From Saccoglossus kowalevskii (taxonomy: Eukaryota > Hemichordata > Enteropneusta > Harrimaniidae): DNA of 64,000 bases. Both the position numbers and the translations under genes were made by a program. The stretch spans positions 227,540 through 291,539 of the forward strand of contig NW_003132352.1 of the NCBI RefSeq assembly GCF_000003605.2, given 5' to 3'. Each line of letters begins with the position of its first letter. The first letter of the stretch is position 1. Below, one piece after another: positions 54,501 to 63,574 of the stretch. A model generated the notes under the pieces. The model had not been told where the DNA came from. It did no database searches and was given only the letters and a program-made list of their open reading frames with translations.

Positions 54501-57500
54501 CCGTTGCTGGTGAAAAGTTACCCCAAATTTGGGATCAAATTTCTCGGTAATGAAAAAAGATATCAAAAATTCCTAACAAATAGTAACTTTGTGCCACACT
54601 CAAGCTGAGTAGAATGAGCTATGTCTGAAGTGTTTTATCCTAAATTTGTAGGAGGAGATACATTTGGCGCGAAGCTTCAGATTTTTCCTAATAACTAGGG
54701 TGAAGGTGTGACCTACCTGCCAAGTTTGAAAGAAATCGGCCAAGCCAAAAAAATCACAGAAGAAATCATACGCGAAAACACTGGAAATGTACACACACAG
54801 ACAGACACACACACACACAGACACAGACACACACACAAAACGACAAAAGTGATTATAAGGGCAATCCTAGCGGAGCGGACCGCCAATAACTAGTTCAGTT
54901 CACATTTTTAGGTGCATTTGTTTACATTTCCACTTGTAAGTTACTTGGTTTTTGTATACAATGTTTTAAGTTCACTCATGTCCATGTCCAGTCCAGGGTG
55001 TGTAGTTTGTTATTGCAATTTTGACACTTGTAAAGCGTTAGTTTTAATGAGAAATGTAGTTTTCAAAACTCGTAAACTTAAAGTTCATGTTATAGTATAT
55101 TATATTATCGATCATAAATTAAAATCATAATTTTATGAACAGACATGTTAAATAGTACTTGTTGCACCCATCGGAGTGTTGCATACTGAAAAATTTTTCA
55201 AGTTTCTAGCTATGCAAATTTGAGAAACACCCAATCACAATCTTTGTGTCATTGGCATGTGACCTGATATAACCAATGAGGCGTCAGCCAAATTTAAATT
55301 GTAAAACTTAGCTTAGACTTACATGTTACATTGATGAGGACATGGCGTATTGGAACGCTTTTTTTTACAAAGTTCACCGCAGCTATGTGCTGTCTCAGTT
55401 CTCACCCAGTTTGGATCCCGTACTTTACCTGCAAGGCAAAAAAACAAATGGTCGATAACAGATATATTCTAATACTGGAATAAATTAACCTAAATTAAAG
55501 GCTTATTGTAGTAATAAAAGTCCCATTCTTGAATACTATCAGCACAAAAAAATAATTGATAAATAATTTTATTATACATCTGTTATTGTAATGCCATAAG
55601 TTACAGCGTGCCATAATTTTGCGGTATTGCACTGGGTATTTTCATCCTACCATATTAGAAAGCGCAAATTCCAAATATGAAACGATTATGCATGTAAACT
55701 TCTTCTAATAATAAAAACAAGCATGGCAGCCCCCAATGTATGACAGAACCATACAAAGAAGTTTGCTAAATCTGGTCTAAACTTTTTGTATTTTGGCATT
55801 CCCATGACGTATCCTTGGTAGGAAAAGAAGTATAATAATAAGGTTATTACGAGGATATCGAAAAGTATGCACTCAGGCAGTACGGGGGCACGTCGACATC
55901 CGCTGCATTTTGGTCGATACTCTTGCTGTACTGTCTTCGTGCATACTTTTCGGAATCCGCGTAATAACCTCATAATATTAATGGGCTTTTGAACTGATGC
56001 TCAAAAAATATATTAAATTATTGAAAAAAAATAATTAAAACAATTAATTAAAGGCTGTTTAAGCCTGATGTACTTTTACATTGACTTGACGAGATAAAAG
56101 CTATTGCTATCTCGCATATACTGTAGAATACTTTATTTTCGCTTGGAATTTATTTTCGCTATTTTCGCTGAAGGGATGATTCCAAGAAAATAAAATCCAG
56201 CGAATATACTTTTTTTCCTATATTTCACATTAAACTCATCAGAAATCAGTGAAAATAAATTCCATACAAAACGCCCAAAAAGCCTTTTCAGCAAAAATTA
56301 ATTCCAGCGAAAATAAAGTATTCCACAGTATGTATTTGTAACTTGAGTATTGCTGTAAGGGTTTACTGACCATAATTAGACTTACCACAAAAACATTCAT
56401 AGACACTTGGTATCTTGGCACATACATTCTGACATGCTGGACACCTCCAACCATCCGCACTTTCAACTGTACAGTACACAATGTATAAAGTAAGCACGAA
56501 AGATTTCAGAGCATAAAACATTACTGACATAATAATATGTATCAAGAACTACAATCTAATTTCCACTGGTACGAAATGTACAATGTTTGTCTTCTGACTA
56601 GAAGAACATGACCAAACTTAAAGTACACAGCCAGTTAACACACAAATTTCAATAGTAGCCCATGCACGTGTTATTTCAGCGTGTACAAATTAAGCCCTGC
56701 AAGTTTTTAACCGACTTGTTCCACAATTTTGCCTGCTGACATTTCTAGAAAACTATATTTTATGATGGGTAATTTTTGCATCTATCATATGGTTTAGTTA
56801 GGAGAGTGTTAAAAATTGTATTCCAATTCCAACATTTGGTTATCATACTCTTTTAAAAATCAACTATGTGTCTTGAAGTATGTCGGAATATGAGATAACT
56901 GACTGTGTACCTTGTAGTGTAGACTTGCTTCCAAAATGTAAACAACTTCAGTTTAGTGTGGATGTAATGTTATTATTTTTTCATCACATCCTTGCTGAGC
57001 GACTGTGCTTTGATTGTACTGTATTCATGTTTATGTGATTAAAACAAAAGTATGCACATTATGGTGAAACTGATATATTTTTAGTATTGGCCAAAACGAG
57101 TACCTCAACTCAATAAACACAGAAATAAGAGATTCTATTGGTGACTTGCCTTGCCGTCTTGCCACAGGTGATCTCGCCCATTTTCTGATACAGTGCAAAT
57201 GGAAGACTGTGTAGCAGCCTTGACAACTCCAGACAGCTGACTGGCACTTTATAGCATCACAGCACACCATGCACTCGTATGTGCCATCACTTAAGGCTTC
57301 AATCATTGATCCTGTAAATATTATTTACAATTATATTTTAGAAATAATTATCTGATAATGATTCTACATCATATGGAAACAGTGCTAAATCATTGAAAAC
57401 TGTAAATGTACCTCAACGACATCACAGCCAAAAAATATAATTAATATCCATGGTTTTACCTGTCTGACTTTCTGCACTAGTTGTAGCACTATGAAAAGAC

Positions 57501-59792
57501 TTTATGCCGCCTGCCTCCCTGTGTAGATTTTCAGAACTATTGGAGCGTGGTGAGGACAAACAATTCAGATATTTGCCTTTGCCACTTTTCTTATGGGTGT
57601 TTTTATCAGAATCAGCGGATTTGGCGTCTTTGAATCTTGTATCTTGTGGTCTTCTCGTCCAGTTTGCTTTAGCGCTCTGACGGTCTTTAGATGCAGACCC
57701 ACCAACACCTTGTGGAACATCACTGCTGACCATCTCCACCTGAGATGGGGTGTTCTGTTCATCGCCTGGTCGCTCATGTGATCCAGATCTGCTTCTTCTT
57801 AAGCGTTCAAAAGAAAGAGATCTCCTTCTCCTCCTGTGTTTGTCACTGCCACTTCTCAGATCTTCGTTAGATAGTTTTGACTCCTTCCCTTTAGCTTTGT
57901 TTCGCCACTTTTTCTCACCATTGATTCTTTTATCCTCATTTTTGCCAAAATTGCTCTCAGTCAAACGGTCATATTGGTGTCTCTCAGGAGGTTGTCGGCT
58001 GGAATAGTGAAACTTTCCTTGTCTTATTAATTCTTTATCATGCTTTTCTTTATTCTTTCTTGAAACCATTGTATCTATCTCCTCGCAACTCTTGGCCATC
58101 CTGTCAGAGTTCCTTCTTTCATTTTCAGTCAATTCAGAATCAGAGGATACTTTGGTTTCAGATGTTTCCGCTTGTTGTTCTTCTGTATACCCACCTTCAT
58201 GTTGGAGTATGGAGTCAACCGTGCGACCGCGACCTCTGTAGTTGTATTTCGGTCTAGCACCATATGTATGTTGTGAATTTCTATATTCTCCCAAATCTTC
58301 TCGCCACTCTGCATAGTTAGGTTCAAAGACATTACCTGTCTCTCTACTGGTACTGGCTCTACTCATACTATCTTGCTCGGTCGGATCATTTGGTCGTCTC
58401 CAAGACTTGTTTGATCGGGAATTCCATCCTCTTCTGTTGTTGAATTGCCCATGATGGTTAGACTGCACGTAGGGTTGGTGCATGTTATTTCCGGTTGTAA
58501 ACCCGGCTTGTTGGTGGGCATGACCTCCAGTGTGATATCCACCCGATGAAGGATTGTAGTTTGGTGGATAATGGTAACCAGGAACATTATACTGCATAGG
58601 CTGAATTACAGGCTGTCTATAGTAGTGCTGTGGATAACTATTATAGGAGGGTGGTTCAAAATATTGAAGAGAGTGTCCACTGGGTTGGTGAGGATTTGCT
58701 GGAAATGTTGTCATCTGCTGATCATTAGTTTCAAAAGGCACTTGTTCGGAATAGGCTCCGTAATGAGTATTTCTTCCAGTTTGATCTGTATAAAGAAACA
58801 CAGTACATGTAAATTAATATATATATGAAGCTATGTTTCTCAAACTACAGATAAAATACAATCGTGAATTATTCACGTCAATATAGATCAACTCAAGCAC
58901 AACACATTACCTCAGTTTAGCAACTAAAACCTGTTAATTCAAGGATAAATTGCCAATAATAATTTATGATGCCCAAATACATGCCCATATTCTACGATGG
59001 AGCTATAACTTGACTGATTCTATACTTACCAGCTGAAAAAATAATAATGCCAAATTAAATTCTCCCGTTTCAAAAAATACAAAACAAAAATAGTCTCATG
59101 TAGAATACACTTTATATGCAAACAGAGACATTCTATATGCAATAGCCAAATCCTGTAGAGATGGATTCCAAGATATGACTGAAAAATTCATACAAATAAT
59201 GAGTAATCAAAACACTTCATTAATCAAAGAAACCATAAAGTAAATTAAAAAGTGTTACTAGTACAACATAAGAAATGTATCACCGGTATAAATAAACTAC
59301 TGGTACATATGCCATATTCTTACATATTGTAAATCTTTAATATTCAAGGACAGTTTTATGATTGCTCAACTATGTAAAAACTTTTATTAACCCCAAAAGA
59401 AAGTGAAGATGTTGGGTTTATCTCAAAAGTGTTGCCCATGACCCCAATTTTCCCATTTGCCTGCAGTGGGCGTGACCACCCAGATTGATTGGGGGGGGGG
59501 GGGGGGCTGTGGTACAACAGTCAAAACCCAAGCCGTCGATGCCCCCCCCAAATTGACCTAATTTACTTGCTTCACAGCTTCAAATTAAACAATTACGTCT
59601 GTGATTGACACTTCCCCCTTGGACTCCGAGGGAATAACATGTTCCACAACAAGTGTTAAACCATAGACTGAAGATGAAGTTGTAGTTGTAGTTGGGTTGT
59701 GTACTTTTGCAAAAATATTAAAATTAATACAAATAAATCACTCGCAGTCCATCAACACGGAAATAACATTTTACCTTACCTGAGTCTGTCAT
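36519..59792 (-). CDS. NFX1: NFX1 transcriptional/RNA regulator, 22 coding exons
   Basis: Exons 5' to 3': 59792-59780, 58785-57460, 57311-57150, 56466-56386, 55428-55323, 53816-53755, 53422-53283, 52371-52269, 49889-49675, 48955-48747, 46688-46580, 45863-45664, 44628-44524, 42583-42461, 41545-41454, 40968-40864, 40612-40571, 40248-40156, 39269-39203, 38785-38640, 38256-38149, 36606-36519. This gives about 1231 residues (human 1120). Order: a Tyr/Pro/Gln- then Arg/Ser-rich N-terminus (to about 446); a RING/PHD-like finger (YECMVCC … [13 protein letters not shown] … WRCPACQ, about 455-525); NF-X1 zinc-finger repeats (about 535-990, e.g. [18 protein letters not shown]); an R3H domain ([15 protein letters not shown]); and a terminal [11 protein letters not shown]1 family proteins are nuclear regulators of transcription and RNA. 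Oddities: a GC donor after 57150; exon 53422-53283 needs one more base at its 5' edge to keep frame; no PAM2-like motif was found. Several introns hold transposons. Confidence 0.95.
37360..38030. mobile_element. Tandem-core element with inverted ends, A (Helentron/HINE-like)
   Basis: The left end TAGCTCCGCTGT is inverted at the right end (ACAGCGGAGCTA). The right end also folds into a hairpin (AGCTCCGCT…GACAGCGGAGCT). Between them a unit of 157 bp recurs (TTAACAAGAAGTCGAAAATA near 37461, 37618 and 37775), followed by a short GACGACGGACAAC-rich tract. Short subterminal inverted repeats, a tandem core and a 3' hairpin are the known layout of non-autonomous Helentron-type elements. The assignment is inference. 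It lies in the last NFX1 intron. Confidence 0.55.
42584..43081. other. NFX1 intron stretch without recognisable content
   Basis: AT-rich intron sequence between the exon at 42461-42583 and the long-TIR element. I see no exon or repeat in it. Confidence 0.5.
43082..44267. mobile_element. DNA transposon with long (about 185 bp) TIRs
   Basis: The left arm, starting CTGCTCAAATTGACTAAGTG, is repeated in inverse at the right end, with a handful of differences and a small indel over about 185 bp. TA flanks both sides (43080-43081 and 44268-44269). The 800-bp centre holds a short plus-strand frame from ATG 43289 ([20 protein letters not shown], then about 25 more codons before a stop) and other open fragments. 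No transposase motif is recognisable, so it is probably a deletion derivative or a worn copy. The minus-strand frame of about 150 codons at its right end runs through the TIR and is not convincing. It is in an NFX1 intron. Confidence 0.8.
45141..45354. mobile_element. MITE family 2, copy b
   Basis: It starts TACTGTAAAATGACTAATTT and ends AATCCTTTTACAGTA. The internal order is CATTTCAGGCATATTCAGTG, GATAAATGTGTTCTATGC, then CCAGTCAGGGAAATA. It is collinear with 7814-8025 and lies in the NFX1 intron between 44628 and 45664. Confidence 0.8.
46806..48353. mobile_element. MITE family 1, copy h, split by a nested transposon
   Basis: The left half (46806-46901) starts TACTGTAGAATACTTTATTT. The right half (48268-48353) ends AAAGTATTCCACAGTA. 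The two halves join at CATTAAACTCAT exactly as in the uninterrupted copies, with TAA present on both sides of the insert at 46902-48267. Confidence 0.85.
46902..48267. mobile_element. TIR transposon with TAA target duplication (PIF/Harbinger-like), nested in MITE copy h
   Basis: The left end GGCCACACTGATTTAATTTT and the inverse of the right end, GGCTACACCGATTTAATTTT, agree at about 31 of 33 positions in total. TAA at 46899-46901 is repeated at 48268-48270. A TAA (TWA) duplication is usual for PIF/Harbinger elements, so this is a tentative assignment. 424 N hide the centre (47566-47989). Minus-strand open fragments flank the gap (ending [15 protein letters not shown] at about 47460), but none shows a transposase or Myb-like motif I recognise. 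Confidence 0.7.
50021..51400. mobile_element. Tandem-core element with inverted ends, B (Helentron/HINE-like)
   Basis: The left end ACTCCCGTGTGC (50031) is inverted at the right end (GCACACGGGAGT). The right end also forms a hairpin around GTGCTTCGCAC. The core is about eight diverged units containing AAGTTTCATTGAAATGTGAT and GAGATATCAGTGGAA. It finishes in an ACAT/ACAG microsatellite (about 51265-51350). The layout is that of element A with unrelated sequence. It is in the NFX1 intron between 49889 and 52269. Confidence 0.55.
51265..51350. repeat. ACAT/ACAG tetranucleotide microsatellite
   Basis: A run of ACAT units mixed with CAGA and one CCGG interruption, at the right end of element B. 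The apparent Tyr/Val/Cys/Met-rich frames on the minus strand are artefacts of this repeat. Confidence 0.95.
52926..53014. repeat. Solo end of the HIRAN-transposon family (inverted)
   Basis: GCTCGGGTAAGCGCCCACCC and GAGGCCCCTGGGCGC followed by a degraded GTACGGTA match the inverse of the left end of the element at 23610. It is about 90 bp with no coding region. Either it is a fragment or a minimal derivative. Confidence 0.7.
53486..53573. mobile_element. MITE family 2, copy c (internally deleted)
   Basis: TACTGTAAAATGACTAATTT is followed directly by the distal part (GCGCATTTTCCAGTCAGCAA) and ends CCTTTTACAATA. The central 120 bp of the family are missing. Confidence 0.7.
53971..54887. mobile_element. 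Tandem-core element with inverted ends, C (Helentron/HINE-like)
   Basis: The left end TTGGCGATCCGCTCCGCTC is inverted at the right end (CTAGCGGAGCGGACCGCCAA) with few mismatches. Two diverged copies of a segment containing CGACCTACCTG / TGACCTACCTG and AAGCC(G/A)AAAAA occur near 54440 and 54710. A CA/CAGA microsatellite precedes the right end (about 54790-54838). It shares the CTCCGCT core with element A's ends. In an NFX1 intron. Confidence 0.55.
55588..55976. repeat. Interspersed repeat R4, copy 2 (without MITE)
   Basis: It matches 30692-31253. The last part (about 55838-55974) is an inverted repeat: AGGTTATTACGAGGATATCG … AAAAGTATGCACTCAGGCAG against CTGTCTTCGTGCATACTTTT … GTAATAACCT. It may itself be a small TIR unit within R4. 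Confidence 0.75.
56119..56330. mobile_element. MITE family 1, copy i (best preserved)
   Basis: About 210 bp with near-palindromic ends. TACTGTAGAATACTTTATTT opens it, and AATAAAGTATTCCACAGTA closes it. The inner blocks are TTTTCGCTGAAGGGATGATT, AAATCCAGCGAATATAC, CCTATATTTCACATTAAACT and CAGTGAAAATAAATTCCATA. There is no coding capacity. TA flanks the CTGT…ACAG ends. Nine copies in this window make it the commonest repeat here. It is in the NFX1 intron between 55428 and 56386. Confidence 0.9.
59028..59036 (-). other. Candidate 3-nt microexon of NFX1
   Basis: On the minus strand a T-rich tract ending in CAG is followed by CTG and then GTAAGTATAG. That would be a complete acceptor, three bases and a strong donor. 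Its neighbours (59780 and 58785) both use phase 1, so inclusion would insert exactly one codon (GCT, Ala) between Ser4 and the following Asp. This is inference from signals only. The gene reads in frame without it. Confidence 0.3.
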
Positions 59793-60320
59793 GTTGGTAG
59801 AATGAACAGCTAATTCACGCCATTAAGTTTAAGTGTCACAGGAAGTTCCCTCATATTCTAAATTTAGCACCGAATATTGGTACATTTCAGCCAAAGTTGC
59901 CCAATGTCATGTGCGCCGCCATATTGCAATTTATTGCGCAACCTCATCTGCGCATGCGAATTTGTTTCTCGTTTGCGACATTTTAACAGGTACACATTTC
60001 AAATAGGGACTGCATGTAAAGTTCTTATAATTGCATTATTTAGGCGGCGTGTCAGATAATTATGGAGTATATCTACAAACAAAGACTTTCTTTTAATGTT
60101 TCGAAGATACCACTGACCTCTCCAGAGGGCGCTCATTCTGTCAGGAGATATCACAGCTGGGCTATCTTACATTGTTGATCGCCGTTTATCCATCCCAGAT
60201 TGACAGCTACATTCTGCGACCAACCCAACACCGTATCATTTCGACTATGTGTGTGATGCTGGGGTGGATTATATGTTCTTCTCAAAGAGTGTTCTTTAAG
60301 CTATTTCTCATCTTATAAAC
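59793..60320. promoter_or_regulatory. Shared head-to-head promoter region of NFX1 and B3GALNT2
   Basis: 528 bp separate the two start codons, which face away from each other. GCCGCCATATT at 59915-59925 reads on the minus strand as a YY1-type site (AATATGGCGGC), about 120 bp from the NFX1 ATG. TGCGCATGCGAA at 59949-59960 is close to the NRF1 consensus. No TATA box stands out. Both site types are common at TATA-less housekeeping promoters, so bidirectional use is a reasonable inference. Confidence 0.5.
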
Positions 60321-61970
60321 ATGAGGAATTTTAGCCATGGGACTAGCGTTGGGATCCTTTCCCTATATGTGGCGTTGGCTACAATAGCGATGTCAGTGAT
60401 AATATCCTTTATACATGTACTTCCTCCAGCGATGGAACAGTTGTATACCCACGCAAACGAACATCGCTATACGTTAGTTGTTGGAATACTATCCGCCAGA
60501 GAAAACTATGAACTGAGGCGGGCGCTGAGAAACACGTGGATGACGTATGTGTCGACCTGCAACAGTTTGGACTATGGTGTAATGGTGAAATTTATTGTGG
60601 GCTCACATGCTTGTAATTTCCATCCATCTCTCAGACAGGATGAATTCGGATGTCAACCCCTCAACGTCACCGAGGCTGACTTCGACACNNNNNNNNNNNN
60701 NNNNNNNNNNNNNNNNNNNNNNNNNNNNNNNNNNNNNNNNNNNNNNNNNNNNNNNNNNNNNNNNNNNNNNNNNNNNNNNNNNNNNNNNNNNNNNNNNNNN
60801 NNNNNNNNNNNNNNNNNNNNNNNNNNNNNNNNNNNNNNNNNNNNNNNNNNCATTTATAGCCAGGACTTTGTGTCGAACCGTGATATCGTCATCACTGCGT
60901 TAGGAGTGTTTGATTTCCAGTTAGACGGCATTAAGTCGTCATATTTGAAAGTGACATTGTACGACACGGTGAGTCACGAGCGTGTCGTGGGTGCGATATT
61001 CACAACACAAAGTCCAGGTTTATTGAAGGGGAATTTCAGATTCCGTACCGTGGAATCCTACGTTCTACCAAAAGGATTCAGAGGTACCGTAGTTGTTGAA
61101 AACATGAACTCCCAGAATCCTGCCTTGAAGTGCAAAGCAGAAAGATGCGATATTATTGACAATGGGAAAGGGTTGGTAAGTCTTGGAAGAATTCGACACG
61201 GTTCGCATGCTAGTAACCAACTCCCAGTTTTATGGGAACGATATCAAGAAGAAATATTTTACGCCGCAGGCAACTTTATGTTTATTTTTCCGAAGACAGA
61301 CGACGACAGCGACGTAATATCAAGACGAAGTGAAACTATGGAAAAATGGATGAAAGCTAAGAAACGGGAGACCGATTTGATAAATCAGGAAATATTGGAA
61401 TTTAATGACATTGTGTTAATCGACGAAGTTGATACATATCGAAACATACCCAACAAATTAGTTGAATTCTACGATTGGGCATTCCGTAACATTGAGTTCG
61501 ATTTTCTCTTGAAGACGGACGACGACTGTTACGTGGACATTGAGCGCATCGCACACAAACTGCGCAGTCTTGAACTGCGGAGAACCGACAAATTTTGGTG
61601 GAGCCAGTTCCGTAAACATTGGCCAATAAACAGTTTTGGCAAGTGGGCGGAGTTGACTTACACGGCTAGCGAGTATCCGATGTTCGCGTGTGGTTCTGGG
61701 TACGTACTGTCGTCGGATCTCGTTGGCTGGTTAGCGAGGAATAAAGACTTTTTACATCGTTACCAGGGCGAGGACGTTTCGATGGGTATCTGGTTATCTG
61801 CAGTTAACCCAAATTTTATCCAGGATCCAGGCTGGCAGTGTAATCAGACATGTTACCGTGGTGTCTATACAATACCAGAAAACACGCCCCACCAGCTGCA
61901 AGAATTGTTCACGAATACAGAAAACTGCGGCAATCCATGCGATTGTCATGTCGAGGAGACAAATAAATAA
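60321..61970 (+). CDS. B3GALNT2: Beta-1,3-N-acetylgalactosaminyltransferase 2-like (GT31), single exon
   Basis: A 549-codon frame with 162 N (54 codons) at 60689-60850. The flanks stay in one frame. A type II signal anchor (about residues 9-32, e.g. SLYVALATIAMSVIISF) precedes the lumenal part. Match to human B3GALNT2 is clear: VVGILSARENYELRRALRNT near the start; VDTYRNIPNKL; the metal-binding DDD at residues 400-402 in LLKTDDDCYVD; FACGSGYVLSSDL; YQGEDVSMGIW with E484-D485; and a Cys-rich end (CGNPCDC). The known enzyme adds beta-1,3-GalNAc to GlcNAc in the ER/Golgi, notably on O-mannosyl glycans of alpha-dystroglycan. The human protein has 500 residues and a multi-exon gene. Here the whole coding region is one exon, so this is either intron loss or a retrocopy. 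The ATG is the first in frame and precedes the anchor. Confidence 0.9.
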   Translation: MRNFSHGTSVGILSLYVALATIAMSVIISFIHVLPPAMEQLYTHANEHRYTLVVGILSARENYELRRALRNTWMTYVSTCNSLDYGVMVKFIVGSHACNFHPSLRQDEFGCQPLNVTEADFDXXXXXXXXXXXXXXXXXXXXXXXXXXXXXXXXXXXXXXXXXXXXXXXXXXXXXXXIYSQDFVSNRDIVITALGVFDFQLDGIKSSYLKVTLYDTVSHERVVGAIFTTQSPGLLKGNFRFRTVESYVLPKGFRGTVVVENMNSQNPALKCKAERCDIIDNGKGLVSLGRIRHGSHASNQLPVLWERYQEEIFYAAGNFMFIFPKTDDDSDVISRRSETMEKWMKAKKRETDLINQEILEFNDIVLIDEVDTYRNIPNKLVEFYDWAFRNIEFDFLLKTDDDCYVDIERIAHKLRSLELRRTDKFWWSQFRKHWPINSFGKWAELTYTASEYPMFACGSGYVLSSDLVGWLARNKDFLHRYQGEDVSMGIWLSAVNPNFIQDPGWQCNQTCYRGVYTIPENTPHQLQELFTNTENCGNPCDCHVEETNK

Positions 61971-62149
61971 GTATATGAACAAAACATTAAACGTGAATGC
62001 ATACTTCGATCTTATTTCGGCTGAGGGCGCGTGACGCGACGCTACAAAATCTCGCGTGGTGTCGAATGCTCCTCCGCGATGTGACGCGACAATTGCGTTC
62101 TGGAACAAAATCACTCTTGCGTCCATTTGCACATGTTACCGTACTTTGT

Positions 62150-62232
62150 ATACTGCAGTTGTCGATTTCCTGTCAAAATATAAACTTATCACCATAAAAT
62201 GGCCGGAGAAAGTTACGTTTAGCAGCAGAAAG
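62150..62232 (+). promoter_or_regulatory. Candidate 5' UTR exon of the gene starting at 63575
   Basis: A stretch ending AGCAGCAGAAAG followed by GTGAGTTC makes a good donor at 62233. It contains a seven-codon upstream ORF (MAGESYV). The acceptor before the ATG at 63575 would complete a 1.34-kb intron. The 5' boundary is a guess. Confidence 0.35.
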
Positions 62233-62870
62233 GTGAGTTCACAATTGCCTTTTCACTTTTGTTTGTGTTTGTAGTTCGAATTTCTTGCATCTTTGGAGCG
62301 CTACTGAATCGTTGCTGCCACCATGAAAGTTTTCGGAAATAATCTGATTTGCATGAAATTATATTTCAGTACCCAACCAACTTGTTAATAATTGTCACTG
62401 AATACCGTGACTCAATTTCAAAGAACAACGGCGTCTTGTATATAGAAAATTGCACATTGGTATCTGCCGGGCGGCTCGGGTATTTATGCGGAAATTAGAA
62501 TTTGATATAATCCCAAACGTCGACGAATCATAAAAATGACACTCTGCACTAGGACTCAATATTTCGTGCACTCATGCCACTAGTCCTAGTACTTTGTTAA
62601 AATTTGCGATGTTGGCGTTGGTACCGCGACATCGACGTGACAATTTTCGGCCAACCAAATAAACATTCTGACCCAATTCACTAGGACAATTAGGTGTTAT
62701 TTTCGGATTCCTGTTGTCTGGTTGTTTTCGCTGAGTAATTGGGACTTTACCTTGTCTACGAGAAAACTTTGAAAATGTATACATTTATAATACATGTTTT
62801 CCGAATAAAAAGTGGCTGAAATAAATAAATGTGCAAATGACATCTTTTAAATCAAGAGCTGAACACAATG

Positions 62871-63149
62871 TAGACTGGCGCAGTCGGGGCTATTACTTTG
62901 TTTTTGTAGTTTGAATAAAATAAAAAAAAAAACGCGAAATGAAAATAAAAAAATCGCGAAATGAAGGTATTAGCGCGAAATCACGAAATTAATTATTTTA
63001 TTTAAACTACAAAAACAAATTAATCGCCCCGACTGGGGTGATTTCGCAGTTACACTGCAGAGGATTTCGCGCTAACACCTCCATTTCGCGTTTTTTTTAT
63101 TTTATTTAAACTACAAAAACAAATTAATCGCCCCGACTGGGCCAGTCTA
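62871..63149. mobile_element. MITE with 9-bp target duplication (Mutator/MULE-like)
   Basis: The ends TAGACTGGCGCAGTCGGGGC and (inverse) TAGACTGGCCCAGTCGGGGC agree at about 39 of 42 positions overall. A perfect 9-bp direct repeat AACACAATG flanks the element (62862-62870 and 63150-63158). 9-bp duplications are typical of Mutator-like elements. A third copy of the end (TAATCGCCCCGACTGGGG) sits inside at about 63021-63038, so an internal duplication has occurred. Non-coding. Confidence 0.85.
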
Positions 63150-63574
63150 AACACAATGTTGAATGCTAAATTATGCAGTTGATACTCACCCATGGTGGTA
63201 TACTAGCTCGTGTTAAAAGCATTTGAACTGTCTTGATTTCGTTTATTTACAGAAAATACAATTAGTAGGTCTGTCATTTTTCGATACAGCTTTTTGCGAG
63301 TTGAGCGCTATATCGACAAATGTTTCCGTCTCGTCAAAGCGACAACTGTGTTTGGTTGTGTATAGTCTTTCGTATTCTAGAATTTAGTAAAAAAACTCTC
63401 AAACATTATTTTTTGACAGACGAATACAAATAAAAAACAGTGATCAGTTGTGAATGGCATTCATTTCAAATACACACATTCACCACGCAGAAACGCTTCG
63501 TTACCACTTATGGAAAAGTTGTATTATAATAATTAAATACTAACCATCCTATATATTTTGTTCATTTCCACAGA

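Larger units (their letters stand above)
61971..63573. other. Stretch between B3GALNT2 and the next gene
   Basis: It holds the B3GALNT2 3' region, a candidate noncoding exon ending at 62232 and the 9-bp-TSD MITE (62871-63149). An AATAAA overlaps the B3GALNT2 stop region. No coding exon was seen. Confidence 0.5.
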
